Shown piece by piece: positions 62,573 through 64,000 of a stretch of DNA of 64,000 bases. Under the pieces are notes generated by a model that searched no databases, was not told the origin of the DNA, and saw only the letters and a program-made list of their open reading frames with translations. The number at the start of each line of letters is the position of its first letter. Positions within the stretch are counted from its first letter, which is position 1. The position numbers were made by a program, and so were the translations under genes. Origin of the DNA: Sclerurus mexicanus (taxonomy: Eukaryota; Chordata; Aves; Passeriformes; Furnariidae); NCBI GenBank assembly GCA_013396755.1, contig VWZF01001850.1, positions 42,604 through 106,603 on the forward strand, written 5' to 3'.

Positions 62573-63976
62573 TTACTTACTGATTATAAGAATTATGACC
62601 TGACTTTAACAATGCACAATATTCTCCTCACCCGTTTTATGTATAACTCCAAATATCTTAAAAGCTGACACTTGCATGACTTGCCTTTAGGAAGGGAACA
62701 GCAGTCTCCCTAAAGTGACTCAGCCTTTGGCCACCTGCCCCACCAGACCCCTTTGGATGTGCTGTCTCTCTGGTTGCATTGCTCCACCACAGCATGGACT
62801 GGGTGGGGGATAGGCAGCTCCCCAGCTCACAGTTATGATCTTCTAGACCACATAGTACCTGAGATAAATCAAATTAACTTTATATATATAGGAAGTAGCA
62901 TTAAAGTGCTAGTTATAGTGAAACCACACTTTTCAGGCTGCAAGGAATAAATTAAGGTTGTATAAGCTATATATCACAGACGGATCTGGGGGGTCCTGAC
63001 TGTAAATAGTAATGGCCCTCTTTTAAGTAATGCATGAGATTAAAATAGTAATAGAATATAAAATTATACAATAAATATAGAATTCAATATACAAGATATA
63101 AACCAAATATAAATATAAAATAGAAGTTAAAAATCTAGGCCCTTGTGGGCAGAGTAGGAAAGCAGGCAGTAATGGATCCATACTTCTTCATGTTTGCCCC
63201 AAGCTGGACAATCTCGGCCTCTTTCCCTACAGACTGTCCTTTTCCTTATCCTCTGTTTGTATTCCTTCTCTCAGTCCCATTCTCCTCACATAAGCAGGTC
63301 CAGCATTACATCCTAGTCCTTCCTTCACGTCCCTGAAGAGCCCTGAAGGATATGTGTCATAAATTCAGAGACAGCTCTTTGCTTACTGATTAGATCTACT
63401 GGATTTCCCATTCCAGGCTCTCACTCTTTGGATAACAGTTTGGTAGCATATGACTTAAAATACTGAGGAAGATGAGGTGCTTAACTGCTGAACTAAATTA
63501 AATTCTGGCAGTCACAGGCTTCAAAGTTAAACACTGCAGTGCCTAACTAGCACTATCACTAGTTCCTGGTCCAAACCATATATTTTCCTCTAACTGGATT
63601 AAATAATTTATAGACATTTGGAGATTATATGTACATGTAATTTCAACCTCAAAGAAAATATGTGACATGCACACATGTAATTTTGAGGGATTTCTTTACA
63701 GCTGGAAAATCTAATTAAAAGGAATTCTCCAAGCTCGTCCTGGAAAGCAATAGTCAACAACACTGCCAGAGCTATTGAACACGACTGCAAGGCAGCACTG
63801 GCACTACCAGGCTTAGTAAGACCCAGATCATCATCACTGGGTTATGAATTTACAGGTTATGCTCAAGAGTAGGAATAGCAGTAATAGCTTCCTTTTTTTG
63901 TATTTGGAGACAAAAGAACTCAGCACTCCATCTACTTGAATCCCTCTAAACACCCAAAACCTAAACCCAAGTTCCA
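62573..63976. other. AT-rich non-coding DNA
   Basis: The stretch includes very AT-rich sequence around 63040-63130. Only short unrelated frames are present. Confidence 0.5.
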
Positions 63977-64000
63977 CCCCAACCCAAATGCCCCCCTCCC
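63977..64000 (-). other. Canonical G-quadruplex motif at window edge
   Basis: The minus strand reads G3, one base, G6, five bases, G3, two bases, G4, which satisfies four runs with loops of 1, 5 and 2. The last C run touches the end of the window, so the motif or a longer C-rich tract may continue beyond it. Confidence 0.6.

Overview
The window looks like nuclear DNA of a bird, or at least an archosaur. The diagnosis rests on its dispersed repeats. Five fragments belong to the CR1 (chicken repeat 1) LINE family; one still encodes a recognisable C-terminal piece of the CR1 reverse transcriptase. There are also old MIR-type SINE relics that are shared across amniotes. Base composition is AT-rich, CpG is depleted over most of the length, and mononucleotide runs are common. 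No operon, ribosome binding site, tRNA, rRNA or CRISPR array is visible, and no complete protein-coding gene can be supported.

Layout. Positions 1-239 end in the best candidate for a host coding exon, about 115-239 on the plus strand. It has an open frame of 41 codons running into a good GTGAGC donor, but I do not recognise the protein. From 240 to the end the DNA reads as intron or intergenic sequence. Open frames are short, unrelated to families I know, and often overlap on both strands. CR1 fragments lie at 8.4-9.4, 20.0-20.1, 26.7-27.1, 37.5-37.7 and 40.3-40.6 kb, all in minus orientation. MIR-like relics lie near 18.8, 20.7 and 47.4 kb, with another amniote-type relic at 62.5 kb. A palindromic MITE-like element lies at 49.54-49.67 kb. 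Low-complexity tracts include a T/G-rich block at 10.7 kb and an A/C-rich block at 11.6 kb.

Three patches stand out because they keep CpG dinucleotides in an otherwise CpG-poor background: 22.70-22.88, 35.53-35.90 and 48.17-48.42 kb. They are the best regulatory candidates. The third follows a homeodomain-type AT core. Four canonical G-quadruplex motifs are also present, one at the extreme right edge.

No genes can be shown to work together here. If the 5' exon is real, the simplest reading is a plus-strand gene whose next introns, or 3' flank, fill the window. A few exon-sized open stretches with splice-like borders (25.5, 30.6 and 47.2 kb plus strand; 35.5 kb minus strand) are noted as weak candidates only. 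I found no sign of a previously undescribed biological system that I could defend from the sequence alone.
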